Assembly (NCBI GenBank): GCA_046351595.1
Contig: JAXLYE010000009.1
Location: 248,001 to 312,000 of the forward strand
Reading direction: 5' to 3'
Source of the DNA: JAXLYE01 sp046351595
GTDB taxonomy: Bacteria; Myxococcota_A; Polyangia; Palsa-1104; JAEUJZ01
Length of the DNA stretch: 64,000 bases
The notes beneath the pieces are model-generated. The model saw only the letters and a list, made by a program, of their open reading frames with translations, did not search any database and had not been told where the DNA came from. The position numbers were made by a program, and so were the translations under genes. Positions 26,091 through 35,163 of this stretch are shown here, piece after piece (the first letter of the stretch is position 1; each line of letters begins with the position of its first letter).

Positions 26091-27248
26091 GTGCGCAGGG
26101 CGGCTGGCTCCGTACGCCTCTCGGTCCTTCTGCTCGCGGCCCTGCTGACCGCAGCGACCGCGGGCCACGCGGAAGATCCGCGCACGGCATCCGAGACGCT
26201 CCCGTCCGCGCTCGCAGAGGCGCTGGGCCGGTTCCGCGCTGGGCAGGACCAGGCTGCTGCCGAGTCGCTCGCCGTACTCGGGCGCCGCGCCGCGGCCGTC
26301 GATCCGGAGCTGGCCGCGGAGGCGCTGTTTCGGGCCGCCCAGATCTACGACGAGCACCTCTTTGACCTGCCGACTGCGCAGGCGCTCTACGCCGAGCTCG
26401 CGGCAAGCTTCCCGCGCAGCCGCTTCACGGAGCGCGCCCGACAGCGCGGCGCCGTGCTCGCCGGGCTGCGCAGCCAGGGTGCGGATCTGCGGCTGCTCAC
26501 CGAGCTGGAGGCCATCACCGGCGCGTACGGTGCGCTGGGTCCTATGGCGGTCGTCCGGCGGCTGCAGGATCTGCTCGCGCAGCACCCGGCCCCGGCCCTC
26601 GCGGAGCGCGCGACCTACCTGCTCGTGACCGCGTATCGCGACGCCGGCCCCGGGTCCGCGGCGCAGGCCGAGGCGGCGCTCGGTCGGCTCGGCGCGCTCA
26701 ACCCGCAGAGCCCGTGGCTCGCGCCGGCGCACCAGGCCCTCGCGGAGCAGGCGCTGCACCAGAGCGACCTTCTGAGAGCGCGGCGCCACTTCCTCGCGCT
26801 CCGCGTGAGCCCGCAGCCGCATTGGCAGCAGGTCGCCGAGCAGGGCCTCAGGCGCTGCGCTCGCGCCCTGTTGCGGCGGCGAGCCGTCGAGGTCAGCACC
26901 GCGCTGTCCGTGCTCTGCCTGGCCGCGCTCGCGGTCTATGGCCGACGGTACTTCTGGCCCGTGCCTCTCGAGGTTGCATACTACCTCCCGGTCGCGGCCT
27001 TCCTGCTGCTCGTTGCGCTCATCAGCCGCGGCCGCGACCTCGCGGTGTGCCGGGCCATGCTGCTGCTTTCTGCCAGCGGCGTGCTGCTCTGCTGGACCAG
27101 CGCCGCCGCCAGCCGACGTGGCGCCGGCCTGCGCTGGCTCGCCGTCCCGGCCGCGGCGGCCCTCGCCCTCGGCTACCTGATCTTCGATCGGACCGGCCTG
27201 CTCGATCTGCTGGCCGCGACCTTGCTTTCAGGACCGATGAACGGCTGA
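26091..27248 (+). CDS. TPR-like protein with C-terminal membrane helices
   Basis: The 385-aa protein begins with a signal peptide (SVLLLAALLTAATAGHAED) followed by helical repeats of TPR type (about 45-230; AAEALFRAAQIYDEHLFDLP, AQALYAELAASFPRSRF) and three or four membrane helices at the C-terminus (VSTALSVLCLAALAVY, YYLPVAAFLLLVALIS, AMLLLSASGVLLCW, LAVPAAAALALGYLIF). It may be an envelope scaffold. The GTG at 26091 is the best start but lacks a strong Shine-Dalgarno. It follows the phosphatase gene by 65 bp and is the last cargo gene of insert 1. Confidence 0.65.
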   Translation: MRRAAGSVRLSVLLLAALLTAATAGHAEDPRTASETLPSALAEALGRFRAGQDQAAAESLAVLGRRAAAVDPELAAEALFRAAQIYDEHLFDLPTAQALYAELAASFPRSRFTERARQRGAVLAGLRSQGADLRLLTELEAITGAYGALGPMAVVRRLQDLLAQHPAPALAERATYLLVTAYRDAGPGSAAQAEAALGRLGALNPQSPWLAPAHQALAEQALHQSDLLRARRHFLALRVSPQPHWQQVAEQGLRRCARALLRRRAVEVSTALSVLCLAALAVYGRRYFWPVPLEVAYYLPVAAFLLLVALISRGRDLAVCRAMLLLSASGVLLCWTSAAASRRGAGLRWLAVPAAAALALGYLIFDRTGLLDLLAATLLSGPMNG

Positions 27249-27622
27249 CTCGTTCCTCTGGACGCAAGCGGCTCTGGAGAACCTCGCAGGCTGCAGCCTC
27301 CACAACGCAGAGCAAGTACACCCGGAGTATCAGTCCTTGCGCTTCGGCGACGGGCTGCGCCTGCACCCGTCCGTGCCGCCGCTGCCCGTCCAGGAGGTCG
27401 GGCCGGAGAGACGCTGGTCCGTCGAGAGTGGGCGGCGGCGGGAAGCCCTGTCTGCGACAGCGGCAGGATTCCGGAGCGCAACTTTGGGAGCCCCCATGCA
27501 CGTCCTTGCTGGCGCGGTGTCTGGTGCAGCACCCGTGGCGTTCCCCAGCGGATCCCCTTTGATGTGCAAGCCGTTGCATCGCCTTAGGGAATGATTTAAG
27601 TTCACCCGCGACGGGATGGTGA
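27249..27622. other. gene-free right end of insert 1
   Basis: About 370 bp between the TPR gene stop and the right 52-bp repeat. I see no supported gene. Just before the repeat is a small stem CCCG-CGA-CGGG inside a TCACC...GGTGA pair (27602-27622), possibly part of an attachment region. Confidence 0.45.
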
Positions 27623-27674
27623 TGCTGTTCGAGAGTCGCCTCAAGCACTTTTCCGTCGAGGAATCTGCCGTTAG
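27623..27674 (+). repeat. 52-bp direct repeat, right copy (attR-like) of insert 1
   Basis: Identical to 18415-18466. Here it continues into the kinase C-lobe (SDLIAMHLRE), so this copy joins the element to the C-terminal half of the kinase gene. Confidence 0.95.
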
Positions 27675-28447
27675 CGATCTGATCGCGATGCACCTCCGCG
27701 AGAGCGCGCCGCCGCTGCGCAAGCGGGCCGTGGTTTCGTCGGCGACCGCGGCGCTGGTGGCGGGCATGCTGGCCAAAGCTCCGGCCGCGCGGCCGACCAT
27801 GGCGCAGGTCGCGGATCGCCTGCAGCAGGCGGCCCTGGCCTGGCGCCCGCCGCGCACGGTGCCGTCACACCGGGTGGTGGGCGCGGCGGCCGCCGGTGCG
27901 CTGGTGGCCGCGGTGCTGCTCTGGGCCCAGCGCAGCCACCGGGTGCAGGCGCCGCGTGCGCAGTCTGTCTCCGCCGCCGCGCTGACGGGGGCGCGCACGG
28001 TCTGGTCGCTGACCAGCTCTCCGCCGGGCGCCGAGGTGGTGCGCGGCGCGGATCAGGTGGGCCTGGGCCTGACTCCGTGGCGGCACGAGCAGGACGCGCA
28101 GCCCGGCGCGCTGCAGGTCGTGCTGCGCTACCCTGGCCACGTCAGCCAGGCGGTCGTGCTCGATGGCCAGGTTTCGATGGAGCGCCACGTCGTGCTCGCG
28201 CCCGTGCCGCCGCCGCCGCCGCCTCCTCCTCCTCCTCCTCCGAGCCCGGATCCGCCGCCTGCAGGCGCCGGGGAGCCGGAAGCGGTGCGACCGCAGCGCC
28301 GGGCCGCGGCGGGCTCGCGCGGTGCGAAGCGGGGCGCCTCTCCGGTCGCGTCGCCGCCTGCGGCTCCTACGACACCGGCCCCGCGCCCCGAAGCCGCGCC
28401 GCCCGCGCGCCCGCCGCCGGTCCGGCCCGCGCCGGCTGACACGCCGC

Positions 28448-28807
<360 letters not shown>

Positions 28808-28902
28808 GCCCAACACCCCCAACAATTTCCGGCCCTTGCGACGGGGAGCTCCGTCCGCGGCAGCAAGATCCGCAGATCCCCGGGAGCACCTACACCGCGT
28901 CG

Positions 28903-28923
28903 CGGGATCACCACGGGATCACC
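28903..28923 (+). promoter_or_regulatory. tandem CGGGATCACC sites, possible recombinase arm or excisionase sites
   Basis: Two exact copies of CGGGATCACC start 11 bp apart, one helical turn, 100 bp inside the left end of the element. A 9/10 match is at 30270-30279 near the right end in the same orientation. Confidence 0.45.
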
Positions 28924-28955
28924 GAAACGCGGTAAGATGGCCGAGGGGTGCTCTA

Positions 28956-30050
28956 GTGGGCGAGATCATCCGGAGGATGAAGAACGGCAAGTTCCTGGGC
29001 TACTACCTCAGGTACTACGAATGCGGTCACAGGCGGGTCATCGCGAGCAAGCAGACGAGCCACGCCGATGCCAGGCGGATGCTCCTTGCGATCGAGGCGC
29101 GGATCGCGCGGGGTGAGCGCGGGCTTCCGGAACGTCCCGCCGGCAAGCTCACCGTCTCGGAGCTGGCCGAGCGCTTCTTCACGGAATACAGCCGTCCCCG
29201 TCTCAAAGACGTCGAGCGGTATCGACAGCACCGCAGGAGCGCCCTCCGGGAGATTCTGGGTCTTGTAGGAAAGCTCTCTGCCGACCAGATCAGACCGGCC
29301 GACATCGCGCGCGCGCGGGACTCCCTGCGCAAGACGCACGCCCCGGGCACCCTGCGATCGGTACTCAGCTACTTGAGCGTCGTATTCTCCTGGGGCGTGA
29401 GCCAGGGGCTCGTCGCCGCCAATCCGTGCAAGGGCGTCGAGCGGGGCAGGGTCGAGAGCTCCGTCGACTTCTGGAACCAGGAGGAAGTGCACCGGATCAT
29501 CGGAGCGGCACGGTGCCAGCAGGACACTATCGCTGGGAGGATGCGATACATCGGCATCGCCATCGCATTACACACCGGACTCAGAAAAGGAGAGCTGCTC
29601 GGGCTGCGGTGGAGTGACGTGGATCTTGAGACTCTGCGCCTGACGGTCGCTCGGAGCTACGAGTCCTCTCCTAAAGGGAACAAAGCGCGACATCTGCGGC
29701 TGCCGTCTGCGCTCGTGCCTGCGCTGAGGGCGTGGCGGGAGGTGTGTCCTCCGTCGCCCAGCGGCTTGATCCTCCCGGCGGGGCGGCTGGCGTCCAAGGT
29801 GGCGTCGAAGGACTCCGGGCTCGGCCTGGACACCCTCCTGCAGGAGCTCGGGCTCAGGAAGGTGCTCCACCCCTGGCACATGCTCCGGCACACCTTCGCG
29901 AGCCACTTCGTCATGTCGGGCGGCAACATCCTCGCCCTGCAGAAGATCCTCGGGCACAGCAACCTGAACATGACGATGGTCTACGCCCACCTCGCTCCCG
30001 ACTTCCTGGGGCAGGAGATGGAGCGCGTCTCGTTCAAGCTGGACGGGTGA
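28956..30050 (+). CDS. int: tyrosine recombinase/phage-type integrase
   Basis: The 364-aa site-specific recombinase has an N-terminal arm-binding-like segment (FLGYYLRYYECGHRRVIAS), a SAM-like core-binding domain (about 65-160) and a catalytic domain with all active-site residues: Arg210 (HTGLRKGE), Lys243 (GNKARHLRLP), His308 and Arg311 (HMLRHTF), His334 (LGHSN) and the nucleophile Tyr343 (MVYAHLAP). It cuts and rejoins DNA at the flanking 24-bp core. The GTG at 28956 has GAGGGG seven bases upstream; an ATG at 28977 is the alternative. It is intact and is the only recombinase I see in the window. Confidence 0.93.
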   Translation: MGEIIRRMKNGKFLGYYLRYYECGHRRVIASKQTSHADARRMLLAIEARIARGERGLPERPAGKLTVSELAERFFTEYSRPRLKDVERYRQHRRSALREILGLVGKLSADQIRPADIARARDSLRKTHAPGTLRSVLSYLSVVFSWGVSQGLVAANPCKGVERGRVESSVDFWNQEEVHRIIGAARCQQDTIAGRMRYIGIAIALHTGLRKGELLGLRWSDVDLETLRLTVARSYESSPKGNKARHLRLPSALVPALRAWREVCPPSPSGLILPAGRLASKVASKDSGLGLDTLLQELGLRKVLHPWHMLRHTFASHFVMSGGNILALQKILGHSNLNMTMVYAHLAPDFLGQEMERVSFKLDG

Positions 30051-30320
30051 GCTTCCGTCCACGCTCGGCTCCGCAGTATTCTGCATGGGAGCTGCGTAGC
30101 GTTGGAGGCGTGCGCTTCTTCGCTCAGGGCGCGAGCTGGAGCTCGGTACCCTACACGCTGGGCCACGTAACCTGTACAGCCCTTGGCCCGGTCTGCCTCG
30201 TCACCTTACAGCTTCTCTGGAGCGGTTGCCGGCCCGGATCGGCTTCAAGAGCTCATGCTGGGATCCTGACGGGATCACACGCGATACGAAGCTGTGTATG
30301 TCGACGGGCGGTGCACCCAG
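30051..30320. other. non-coding right end of insert 2
   Basis: 270 bp between the integrase stop and the right repeat, with no gene. It contains the single right-hand CGGGATCACA site (30270-30279). Confidence 0.5.
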
Positions 30321-30344
30321 GCCGATGTTCCTGTTCAACATCGC
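30321..30344 (+). repeat. 24-bp direct repeat, right copy (attR-like) of insert 2
   Basis: Same 24 bases and same inverted arms as 28780-28803. It reads straight on into the TPR continuation. Confidence 0.93.
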
Positions 30345-30708
30345 GCAGGCGCACCGCAAGGCCGGCCGGCCGCAGGATGCGCTTGTGTCCTATCAGCTGT
30401 TCCTGCGCAAGGCTCCCGACACGCCGCTGCGCGCGGAGACCGAGGCCTACATCGAGCTGGTGCGCACACAGCTCTCGGCCCGCCCGTCCGAGCCGGTGAA
30501 GCCCCCGGTCGCGGTCGCGCCCGTGCCGGCCGTTCCGGTCGCTCGGGTTGCGGGCAAGGCGGAGGCGCGCGTGCCGCTGTACCGGCGGGCGTGGACGTGG
30601 ATTGCGGTTGGCGCGGCGGTTGCTGTGACTACGGGCGTGGCTGTGGGCGTGTATCTGGGGACGCGACCGCCTCCCACGACCCTCGGCATCGTCGAGCCTA
30701 CTTTTTAG
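30321..30708 (+). pseudogene. TPR protein, C-terminal part
   Basis: Continues the protein of 28448: FNIAQAHRKAGRPQDALVSY and QLFLRKAPDTPLRAETEAYI complete two TPR helices, then a Pro/Val linker, a basic stretch and a membrane helix (WIAVGAAVAVTTGVAVGVYL) end the protein. An ATG at 30325 lies inside the repeat but leaves no signal peptide. The restored protein is about 247 aa with a signal peptide, one or two TPR units and a C-terminal anchor. It is followed 13 bp later by the FG-GAP lipoprotein gene. Confidence 0.88.
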
Positions 30709-30721
30709 GACGAGGTCTCCC

Positions 30722-31093
30722 ATGCTGCGCACGTTTCGCTCCATGCTCTTCGGCGCTGTGCTGCTCGCGGCGGGCTGCTCGTCCAGCAGCGCGGACTCGC
30801 TGCTGGTCAGGGCGCCCGTGGACGCGGACCCCACCAAGCTCGAGCCGTTCATGGACATCGGGCTGCCGCGGGTTTCCCTCACCGAGATCGACTGCCCCAG
30901 CGAGCCCGGCGCCAGCGCGGTCGCCGTGGCCAACCTGGACGGCGATCCGGCGCTGGATCTGGTCATCGGCCGCAGCGTGGGGAGCACGCTGGCCGTCGGC
31001 CTCAACGCCGGCCGCGGCTGCCCCAGGGAGTCGACGTACCTGACCGACAGCGCCGTCAGCTCGCTCGCCCTGGCGGACTCCCAGGCCAACTAA
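30722..31093 (+). pseudogene. FG-GAP repeat lipoprotein, N-terminal part, interrupted by insert 3
   Basis: The protein has a lipobox LLAAGC (about residue 19) and a first FG-GAP/VCBS repeat (ASAVAVANLDGDPALDLVIG). The second repeat begins SSLALAD and then breaks: the sequence goes on SQAN and stops at 31093. The expected continuation LSGDKNLDIVAAIGSDTVAV is found at 44006 after a GGA shared by both sites. GAGG precedes the ATG, 13 bp after the TPR gene. Gene boundaries thus continue the operon of kinase and TPR protein. Confidence 0.85.
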
Positions 31094-31329
31094 GCCCCTC
31101 CGTGAAGCACCTACATCAGCTTACGGAGGGAGGCGGTGACGAACAGGATCAAGCGTTCCGCTGCGGACGGGTTCCGCACGAGCGCCAATAACGCATTAAG
31201 GCAGTCAGTCGTCCATATCTGGGTATCTACGGACATGCAGATAAGCGCAGGGTTGTCCTCCGCCTGGACCGAGCCGCGCCCAGCCCTGACTCCTCGCCCC
31301 TCGGCGGTGCCGGGCGCAGGCCCAGCGGG
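31094..31329. other. gene-free left end of insert 3 with hairpin
   Basis: CCCTCCGT-g-AAGC (31096-31108) pairs with GCTT-ACGGAGGG (31119-31130) with one bulged base and a 10-base loop. It may be an element end or a terminator. I see no gene in the rest of the stretch. Confidence 0.5.
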
Positions 31330-32460
31330 TCACTCGGGGACGGCGCGGCGCGTGAGCGGAGCGGGCGAGGGGGAGAGGAACAGCGTCCCGCACAGGGCCG
31401 CGATCTCGGCCATGCGGCGCGTAGTCTCGCTGTGCGGCAGGAACGCGTGCAGCGCTTCGCTGATGTACGGCAGCGCGCGCTGAAGATCCGCGAGCGTCAT
31501 CCCGGTAGCGGGGACACCGAGGTGGATCATCGCCCGGTCGACGACGCTCCGCGACAGCAGGCTGCTCAGCCCGATCCGGGCGACGACCTGCTGGTACAGG
31601 GTCGGCGCGATGAACGCCTCGCTCGGCCTGGACAGCATCGGCTGCGGCCCGGAGTCTTCGGCGTGCGGGTGCTGCTGGCGCTTCTTGAGCAGGAGGCCGA
31701 GCATCTGCGCAAACATGAGGCCGAGGTCCTGCAGCTTGACGATCACCCCATCGGCGCCGGCATCAAGGGCCTCGGCCTGCAGGGCCGGGCGATCGGTGCT
31801 GGTCATCAGCAGCACCGGGACGGAGTCCATGCGCCGGAGCGCGCGCAGCCGCCGGCAGGTTTCGATCCCGTCGAGGCCGGGCATGATCAGGTCGAGGAAG
31901 ACACAGTCGAAGCGCTCGACCGAGAGCAGCGCGAGCGCGTCCTCGCCCGTGTCCGCAAGGGTGACCTGGTTCCCGCGCTGGCGCAGCTCCGCCGCCAGCG
32001 CCCGGGCGAACTTGGGGCAGTCATCGACGATGAGGATGTTCTTGTTGCTCAGCGCGCGGCGCGAGGTCGGCGGTCCGGAGCGGTCAGACAGCTTGAACAG
32101 AGCGCGCGCCTTGTTCGCGACGTACCCGCGATCGTACGGCTTGCCGACGTACAGATCGGCGCCTTGCAGCAGGCCGCGGATGCGGGCGCGCACCTCGCCC
32201 TCGGTAGAGAGCATGAAGACCCGGAGCGACCGCAGCTCGGGAGTGAGCTTGATCTCCCGGAGCAGATCGATGCCGTTTCCGTCCGGCAAGGCGACATCCA
32301 GGATTGCGAGCTCAAAGGCCTGGCTGCGCAGCGTGCGGAGGGCTTCTTCTTTTGTGCTGCATGCGCTGACCGCGAAGCCTGCGGTCGATAACGCAGCGCG
32401 CAGATCCATGCGTACGGTGAGGCTGTCATCAACGACCAGGACACGCGGCTTGATGCTCAT
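31330..32460 (-). CDS. double-receiver response regulator
   Basis: The 376-aa cytoplasmic protein has two CheY-like receiver domains. Receiver 1 (about 5-120): VLVVDDSLTVRMDL, phospho-acceptor Asp in LAILDVALPDGNG, Lys in VGKPYD. Receiver 2 (about 145-260): ILIVDDCPKFARAL, Asp in CVFLDLIMPGLDG, Lys in VIVKLQD. The last 100 residues (SVVDRAMIHLGVPATGMTLA) are helical with no known output domain or DNA-binding motif. The ATG at 32460 has AGAAGG nearby; the long upstream extension has no coding character. No histidine kinase is adjacent. It may act through protein-protein contacts. Confidence 0.85.
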   Translation of the reverse strand: MSIKPRVLVVDDSLTVRMDLRAALSTAGFAVSACSTKEEALRTLRSQAFELAILDVALPDGNGIDLLREIKLTPELRSLRVFMLSTEGEVRARIRGLLQGADLYVGKPYDRGYVANKARALFKLSDRSGPPTSRRALSNKNILIVDDCPKFARALAAELRQRGNQVTLADTGEDALALLSVERFDCVFLDLIMPGLDGIETCRRLRALRRMDSVPVLLMTSTDRPALQAEALDAGADGVIVKLQDLGLMFAQMLGLLLKKRQQHPHAEDSGPQPMLSRPSEAFIAPTLYQQVVARIGLSSLLSRSVVDRAMIHLGVPATGMTLADLQRALPYISEALHAFLPHSETTRRMAEIAALCGTLFLSPSPAPLTRRAVPE

Positions 32461-32798
32461 CCTTCTGCCTCCGCTTGGATCCGCTGCACCGTCCGGTGCT
32501 GCCTGATGCAGCCTCGCCGTGAGTGTCCTCGTAGCTTGACGCCGCGTGGCGCACCGGCAAATAAAAGGGAGATGAATTGTGGCAGCTCTTCTGTTCGAGC
32601 GGGAGGGACGCTTGTTTGCGCAAGCTCGTGGGAAACCCGAGCGCTGCTGGCCCCGGACGGAGCACGAGGGAGCCTCAGGCTCCGGCGTAATGGCGGGCCT
32701 GAGCCGGACTCCCTGAGGTCCGTCTCCGAACGGCACCGGAGCCAAGGGTCACCGCGTCGCGCGTAGACAGCGAGGAGGCGCCTGCCTCCGGAGGGCGC
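32461..32798. other. gene-free stretch, about 340 bp
   Basis: Upstream region of the double-receiver gene. I see no supported gene or clear promoter. AT-richer DNA at 32555-32590 may hold the promoter. Confidence 0.45.
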
Positions 32799-32945
32799 TC
32801 ACTCCTTGGTCGCCGCGCGCTTGCCCGCGATCAGGTGCCAGCTCAAGACCACGACGAGCCCCAAGAGGAACACCCCGGCCAGCACCGAACGCAGAAAGCA
32901 CGGCTCGTCCGCGCGGCGGCGGCGGCGGCGCCCGCGGAAGGGCAT
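32799..32945 (-). CDS. possible small one-helix membrane protein
   Basis: A 48-codon frame gives an Arg-rich start (MPFRGRRRRRRADEP) and one strong hydrophobic helix (FLRSVLAGVFLLGLVVVLSW) followed by a basic end, a positive-inside pattern. No good Shine-Dalgarno is visible and an in-frame extension upstream exists, so both the gene and its start are uncertain. It is divergent from the GlxA-type gene. Confidence 0.35.
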   Translation of the reverse strand: MPFRGRRRRRRADEPCFLRSVLAGVFLLGLVVVLSWHLIAGKRAATKE

Positions 32946-32994
32946 CCAGCAGCTGACGATGCGTCCGTAGTCTGTGTCCGAAAACGTCAATTCA

Positions 32995-34059
32995 ATGTCC
33001 TTTCGTACAGAGCCTCGCGAGCGCATGCTGGCAGGCATGGAGCAGCCCTCAGCATCGGCAGCGGAGCCGCGGCACGTCGGGATCGTGCTGTATCCAGGCG
33101 TGGAGCTCCTGGATGTCACCGGCCCGCTCAGCGTCCTCCACGGCGCCTGCAGCCGGCTCGGGCGACCTGCGTACACGTTCCGGTTCCTCGCCGCCGCGGG
33201 CGCGGGCCAGCCGGTGCGCAGCTCGTCGGGGCTGGCGCTGGTGGCCACGCACCGGCTGTCCGGCGCCCGCGCCCTGGACACCCTCCTCGTGCCCGGCGGC
33301 GAGGGCACGCGCGCCTGTTACGGCGATGACGTGTTCATCGCGGCGCTGCGGCGGCTGGCGGCGCGCGCGCGGCGGGTGGTCAGCGTCTGCACCGGCAGCT
33401 TCCTCTTGGCGCGCGCGGGGCTCCTGTCCGGCCGCGCCTGCACCACCCACTGGGCCTTCTGTGACGAGCTGCAGCGGCTGCACCGCGACGCCCGTGTGCT
33501 GCCGGATCCGATCTTCGTGCGCGACGGCCGCATCTGGTGCTCCGCCGGGGTCACGGCCGGGCTCGATCTGGCGCTGGCGCTCGTCGAGGCCGACCACGGT
33601 CGCGAGCTCGCCGTCGAGGTCGCGCGCTGGATGGTGTTCTACCTGCGCCGTCCCGGCGGCCAGCAGCAGTTCAGCCTGCCGCTGCAGGCCGATGCCGCGG
33701 TGTCCGACGAGCTCGCGGGCCTGCTCGCCGCCGTGCGCGAGCACCCCGAGCGGCCGTGGCCCGTGGCCGAGCTGGCGCGGCGGCTGCACCTGGGCGAGCG
33801 CCAGCTGTCACGCCTGTTCGCGCAGCGCCTGCGCATGTCGCCCGCCGCCTACGTCGAGCGCGCGCGCATCGAGGCCGCGCAGCAGCTCCTTACGAGCAGC
33901 GGCTGGCCGCTCAAGCGGATCGCGGCGCGCAGCGGCTACCGCAACATCGAAACCTTCATCCGCAGCTTCCAGCGCGTCACGGGCGTCACCCCGGCGCGCT
34001 TCCGGGAGCGTTTCACCCCTGGCCCCGATCCTGATTCCGAAAAGGAGCCCGAGACATGA
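32995..34059 (+). CDS. GlxA-type AraC-family regulator with DJ-1/PfpI domain
   Basis: A 354-aa two-domain regulator. Residues about 27-190 form a DJ-1/PfpI (class I amidotransferase-like) sensor with the Cys of SVCTGSFLLARAGLL; residues about 235-345 form an AraC double HTH (VAELARRLHLGERQLSRLFA, IAARSGYRNIETFIRSFQRV). Such proteins (GlxA, FtrA) are transcription activators whose DJ-1 part senses an unknown ligand. The start is uncertain: GTG 32974, ATG 32995, 33025 or 33040 are all in frame and none has a clear Shine-Dalgarno. The stop overlaps the next ATG (ATGA), so translation is coupled to the DJ-1 protein. Confidence 0.87.
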   Translation: MSFRTEPRERMLAGMEQPSASAAEPRHVGIVLYPGVELLDVTGPLSVLHGACSRLGRPAYTFRFLAAAGAGQPVRSSSGLALVATHRLSGARALDTLLVPGGEGTRACYGDDVFIAALRRLAARARRVVSVCTGSFLLARAGLLSGRACTTHWAFCDELQRLHRDARVLPDPIFVRDGRIWCSAGVTAGLDLALALVEADHGRELAVEVARWMVFYLRRPGGQQQFSLPLQADAAVSDELAGLLAAVREHPERPWPVAELARRLHLGERQLSRLFAQRLRMSPAAYVERARIEAAQQLLTSSGWPLKRIAARSGYRNIETFIRSFQRVTGVTPARFRERFTPGPDPDSEKEPET

Positions 34060-34718
34060 ACATCGTCATCCTGTTGTACCCGCGCTTTGCCGCCACCGAC
34101 GCGCTCGGCCCCTACGAGATCCTGGCGCGCCTGCCCGGCGCGCGCGTCCGTTTCGTCGCGGCGCAGGCCGGGCCGGTGACCGCCGACACCGGCATGCTCA
34201 CGGTGCTGGCGGAAGCCGCGTACCCGTCCATCGAGCGCGCCGACGTGCTGATCCTGCCGGGCGGGCCGCCGAGCGCGGTGCCGGTGCACGACGAAGCGCT
34301 GCTGTCCTGGGTGCGCCGCATCGACGAGGGCTCGCAGTGGACGGGCTCGGTGTGCACGGGCGCGCTCCTGCTCGGGGCGGCGGGGCTCTTGCAAGGCAAG
34401 CGCGCGACTACGCACTGGGCGGAGCACGCGGGCCTGCGGCGCTTCGGTGCGCAGCCGGTGGCCGAGCGCGTGGTCTTTGACGGCAAGCTGGTGACCGGCG
34501 CCGGTGTCACGGCAGGCTATGACATGGCCCTGCAGCTGGCCGCGCGCATCGCCGGGCCGCTGGTCGCGCAGGCCATCCAGCTCGGCCTCGAGTACGCGCC
34601 CGAGCCTCCCTTCGACAGCGGCCGTCCGGATCGCGCGCCGGCCGAGGTGCTGGAGGCCTTGATGACGATCATGGCCGCCGAGGGAGAGTCCCCCGCCGCG
34701 ACGGCCGCGAGCCGCTGA
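34056..34718 (+). CDS. DJ-1/PfpI family protein
   Basis: The 220-aa protein is a single DJ-1/PfpI domain: IVILLYPRFAATDALGPYEI start, VLILPGGPPS, nucleophile elbow SVCTGALLLGAAGLLQGK and the THWAEH segment after it. Proteins of this group include isonitrile hydratase InhA and related thiol enzymes; the THWAEH context fits that subgroup but does not prove the reaction. It overlaps the upstream GlxA-type regulator by 4 bp and is probably its regulatory target or partner. The cut transposase lies beyond its 3' end. Confidence 0.87.
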   Translation: MNIVILLYPRFAATDALGPYEILARLPGARVRFVAAQAGPVTADTGMLTVLAEAAYPSIERADVLILPGGPPSAVPVHDEALLSWVRRIDEGSQWTGSVCTGALLLGAAGLLQGKRATTHWAEHAGLRRFGAQPVAERVVFDGKLVTGAGVTAGYDMALQLAARIAGPLVAQAIQLGLEYAPEPPFDSGRPDRAPAEVLEALMTIMAAEGESPAATAASR

Positions 34719-34739
34719 GCCGAGGAGGGGACGGGGCTC

Positions 34740-35163
34740 ATCGTATGGAGCGCCGGTAAGCAGGCGAAAGAGACCGACCGCGGACCTGTGCGGCACGGGT
34801 TCAGGACGAGATGACTGTCCTCCAGCACATCCTGCGGCGTCACGTAGCCCAGCGCGCTGTGCAGCCGCACGCGGTTGTAGTGCTCGACGAAGCGCTCGAC
34901 CAGGACCGGGGCCTCCTCCCGCGTCTGCGGCGCCCCGGGCCGCAGCGCCTCGTGCTTGAGGCTGCGGTGGTACCTCTCCAGCTTCCCGTTGCTCTGCGGA
35001 TAGTACGGACTGGTGCACACGTGCGTCATTCCGCACGGCCGGATGAAGTCCTTGGACTCTGCCGCGACGTAATCGACCACCGCATCGCGGAGGTCTGCGT
35101 CGTTGATGAGGGCGGCGAGCCCGAGGTCCGACATGGTCCTGGTGATGAGGATTGGCTGCTTCA
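34740..35163 (-). pseudogene. transposase fragment (IS3-like integrase core, C-terminal part)
   Basis: The minus frame reads RPCGMTHVCTSPYYPQSNGK, then LERYHRSLKHEALRP and HYNRVRLHSALGYVTPQDVL, the C-terminal end of an IS3-type rve/DDE transposase including the final Glu region (SNGKLERYH). The N-terminal half, OrfA and the HTH are missing, and its 5' side runs straight into the stop codon of the DUF1398-SnoaL gene at 35161-35163. It is a dead insertion remnant left by a deletion. Confidence 0.8.

Larger units (their letters stand above)
18467..27674. mobile_element. insert 1, 9,208-bp inserted segment in the kinase gene
   Basis: The segment between the two 52-bp repeats, counted with one repeat copy, is 9,208 bp. 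It carries an AgmX-like lipoprotein, a CzcA/CzcB-type efflux pair, two lipoproteins and a TPR membrane protein, but no recombinase that I can recognise. Joining the repeat copies restores a continuous kinase with the correct frame. The recombinase of insert 2 lies only 1.3 kb beyond its right end. It could be an integrated island, a non-autonomous element mobilised in trans, or an assembly artefact. Confidence 0.65.
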
